DNA of 22,204 nucleotides, taken from Anaerolineales bacterium UBA6663 (GTDB taxonomy: Bacteria; Chloroflexota; Anaerolineae; Anaerolineales; UBA6663). Position 1 is the first letter of the stretch; each line of letters starts with the position of its first letter. Position numbers and translations under genes: made by a program. The stretch covers positions 65,571-87,774 of the forward strand of contig DKKP01000393.1 in NCBI GenBank assembly GCA_002455335.1, given 5' to 3'. Of this stretch, positions 21,846 through 22,204 are shown in pieces. The notes under the pieces were generated by a model that saw only the letters and a program-made list of their open reading frames with translations, ran no database searches and had not been told where the DNA came from.

Positions 21846-22204
21846 ATGCCAGGAACCATCGTGCTGCGCGCCGGAAAGCCCAACGATGCCAACCGGGATT
21901 ATCTGCCCGAGGCCATCAAGGGCAGCGACATGGTCGTCAACGAGAATGGCAACAACTCACAGGCCTATCCCGAAAGACTGATCGAGCATCGCGGTTGCCT
22001 GGTCGAAGACGGGGTAGAGGACGTCTGGTATGAGTACGTGCCCTCAACCTACGACCCGAACAAGAAGACACCCCTGGTCTTCTCCATGCACGGCGGTCTG
22101 ATGACGGGCTGGGGCCAGGCGATCTACACGTCCTGGACGCATGTAGCCGACAGAGAAGGCTTCATCTGCGTCTTCCCCAATGCGCAAAGCAAGAAGATGT
22201 GGAT
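21846..22204 (+). CDS. Third paralogue of the stalk-domain hydrolase, N-terminal part only
   Basis: An open frame of 119 codons from ATG 21846 to the window end, with GGAG about 8 nt upstream. It begins MPGTIVLRAGKPNDANRDYL, then the family leader GSDMVVNENGNNSQAYPERL, VWYEYVPSTYDPNKKTPLVF, the oxyanion segment SMHGGLMTGWGQAIYTSW, and EGFICVFPNAQSKKMW. It matches copies A and B through this whole length. The nucleophile, His and any stalk domain lie beyond the window. The operon therefore continues to the right. Confidence 0.85.
   Translation, partial: MPGTIVLRAGKPNDANRDYLPEAIKGSDMVVNENGNNSQAYPERLIEHRGCLVEDGVEDVWYEYVPSTYDPNKKTPLVFSMHGGLMTGWGQAIYTSWTHVADREGFICVFPNAQSKKMW

Larger units (their letters stand above)
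18712..22204 (+). repeat. Tandem array of three paralogous hydrolase genes
   Basis: Genes starting at 18712, 20263 and 21846 are direct-repeat paralogues, about 1.55 kb per unit, with the third cut by the window. The first two align end to end without large gaps in the second half. Many nucleotide differences fall at third codon positions, especially in the stalk domain, which points to an established duplication kept under protein-level selection. Confidence 0.85.

Overview
This 22.2 kb window looks like a chromosomal carbohydrate-utilisation locus from a GC-rich bacterium, most likely a Chloroflexota (Anaerolineae-type) member. That placement is an inference. It rests on the lipoprotein linker of repeated Ala-Thr-Glu-Ala-Pro units, the Gram-positive-style YesL/YesM/YesN plus LplB/YtcP transporter architecture, and frequent GTG/TTG starts with good Shine-Dalgarno sequences. 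No mobile element, CRISPR array, rRNA or tRNA was recognised.

Layout. (1) 1-1608: the 5' end of an alpha-L-rhamnosidase gene (minus strand, cut by the window edge) diverges from an AraC-family regulator. (2) 1609-1934: spacer with one perfect stem-loop. (3) 1935-6126: a DUF624/YesL membrane protein (minus) diverges from a YesM-type sensor kinase and a YesN-type response regulator. (4) 6187-10540, minus strand: an operon read right to left, consisting of a sugar-binding lipoprotein, a strong intercistronic hairpin, an MFS transporter and a serine beta-lactamase-fold hydrolase. (5) 10541-11263: a long divergent control region. (6) 11264 to the window end, plus strand: a tightly packed operon with two ABC permeases, a GH13_18 sucrose-phosphorylase-type enzyme, a sialate-O-acetylesterase-like (SASA) esterase, three PF00756-type esterase-fold proteins (the middle one lacking its whole catalytic triad), and three tandem paralogues of a PHB-depolymerase/feruloyl-esterase-like hydrolase. 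The two complete copies of that last family carry a C-terminal copper-amine-oxidase-N-like 'stalk' domain; the third copy is cut by the window edge.

How it may work together (inference). YesM/YesN would sense an extracellular glycoside and activate both arms of the divergent transporter operons. Both promoters carry a pair of related 16-bp direct repeats spaced exactly 21 bp apart, with the downstream repeat containing TTGA(C/T)A and a -10-like element 21 nt further on, as expected for class II AraC-type activation. The ABC importer (ATPase not encoded here) would bring in an acylated oligosaccharide. Up to seven apparently cytoplasmic esterase-fold enzymes would remove acyl groups, and the GH13_18 phosphorylase would cleave the resulting alpha-glucoside. 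The most unusual parts are this density of signal-peptide-less esterases next to a sugar phosphorylase, the catalytically dead esterase kept intact within the operon, the esterase-stalk fusions in tandem, and the paired operators.
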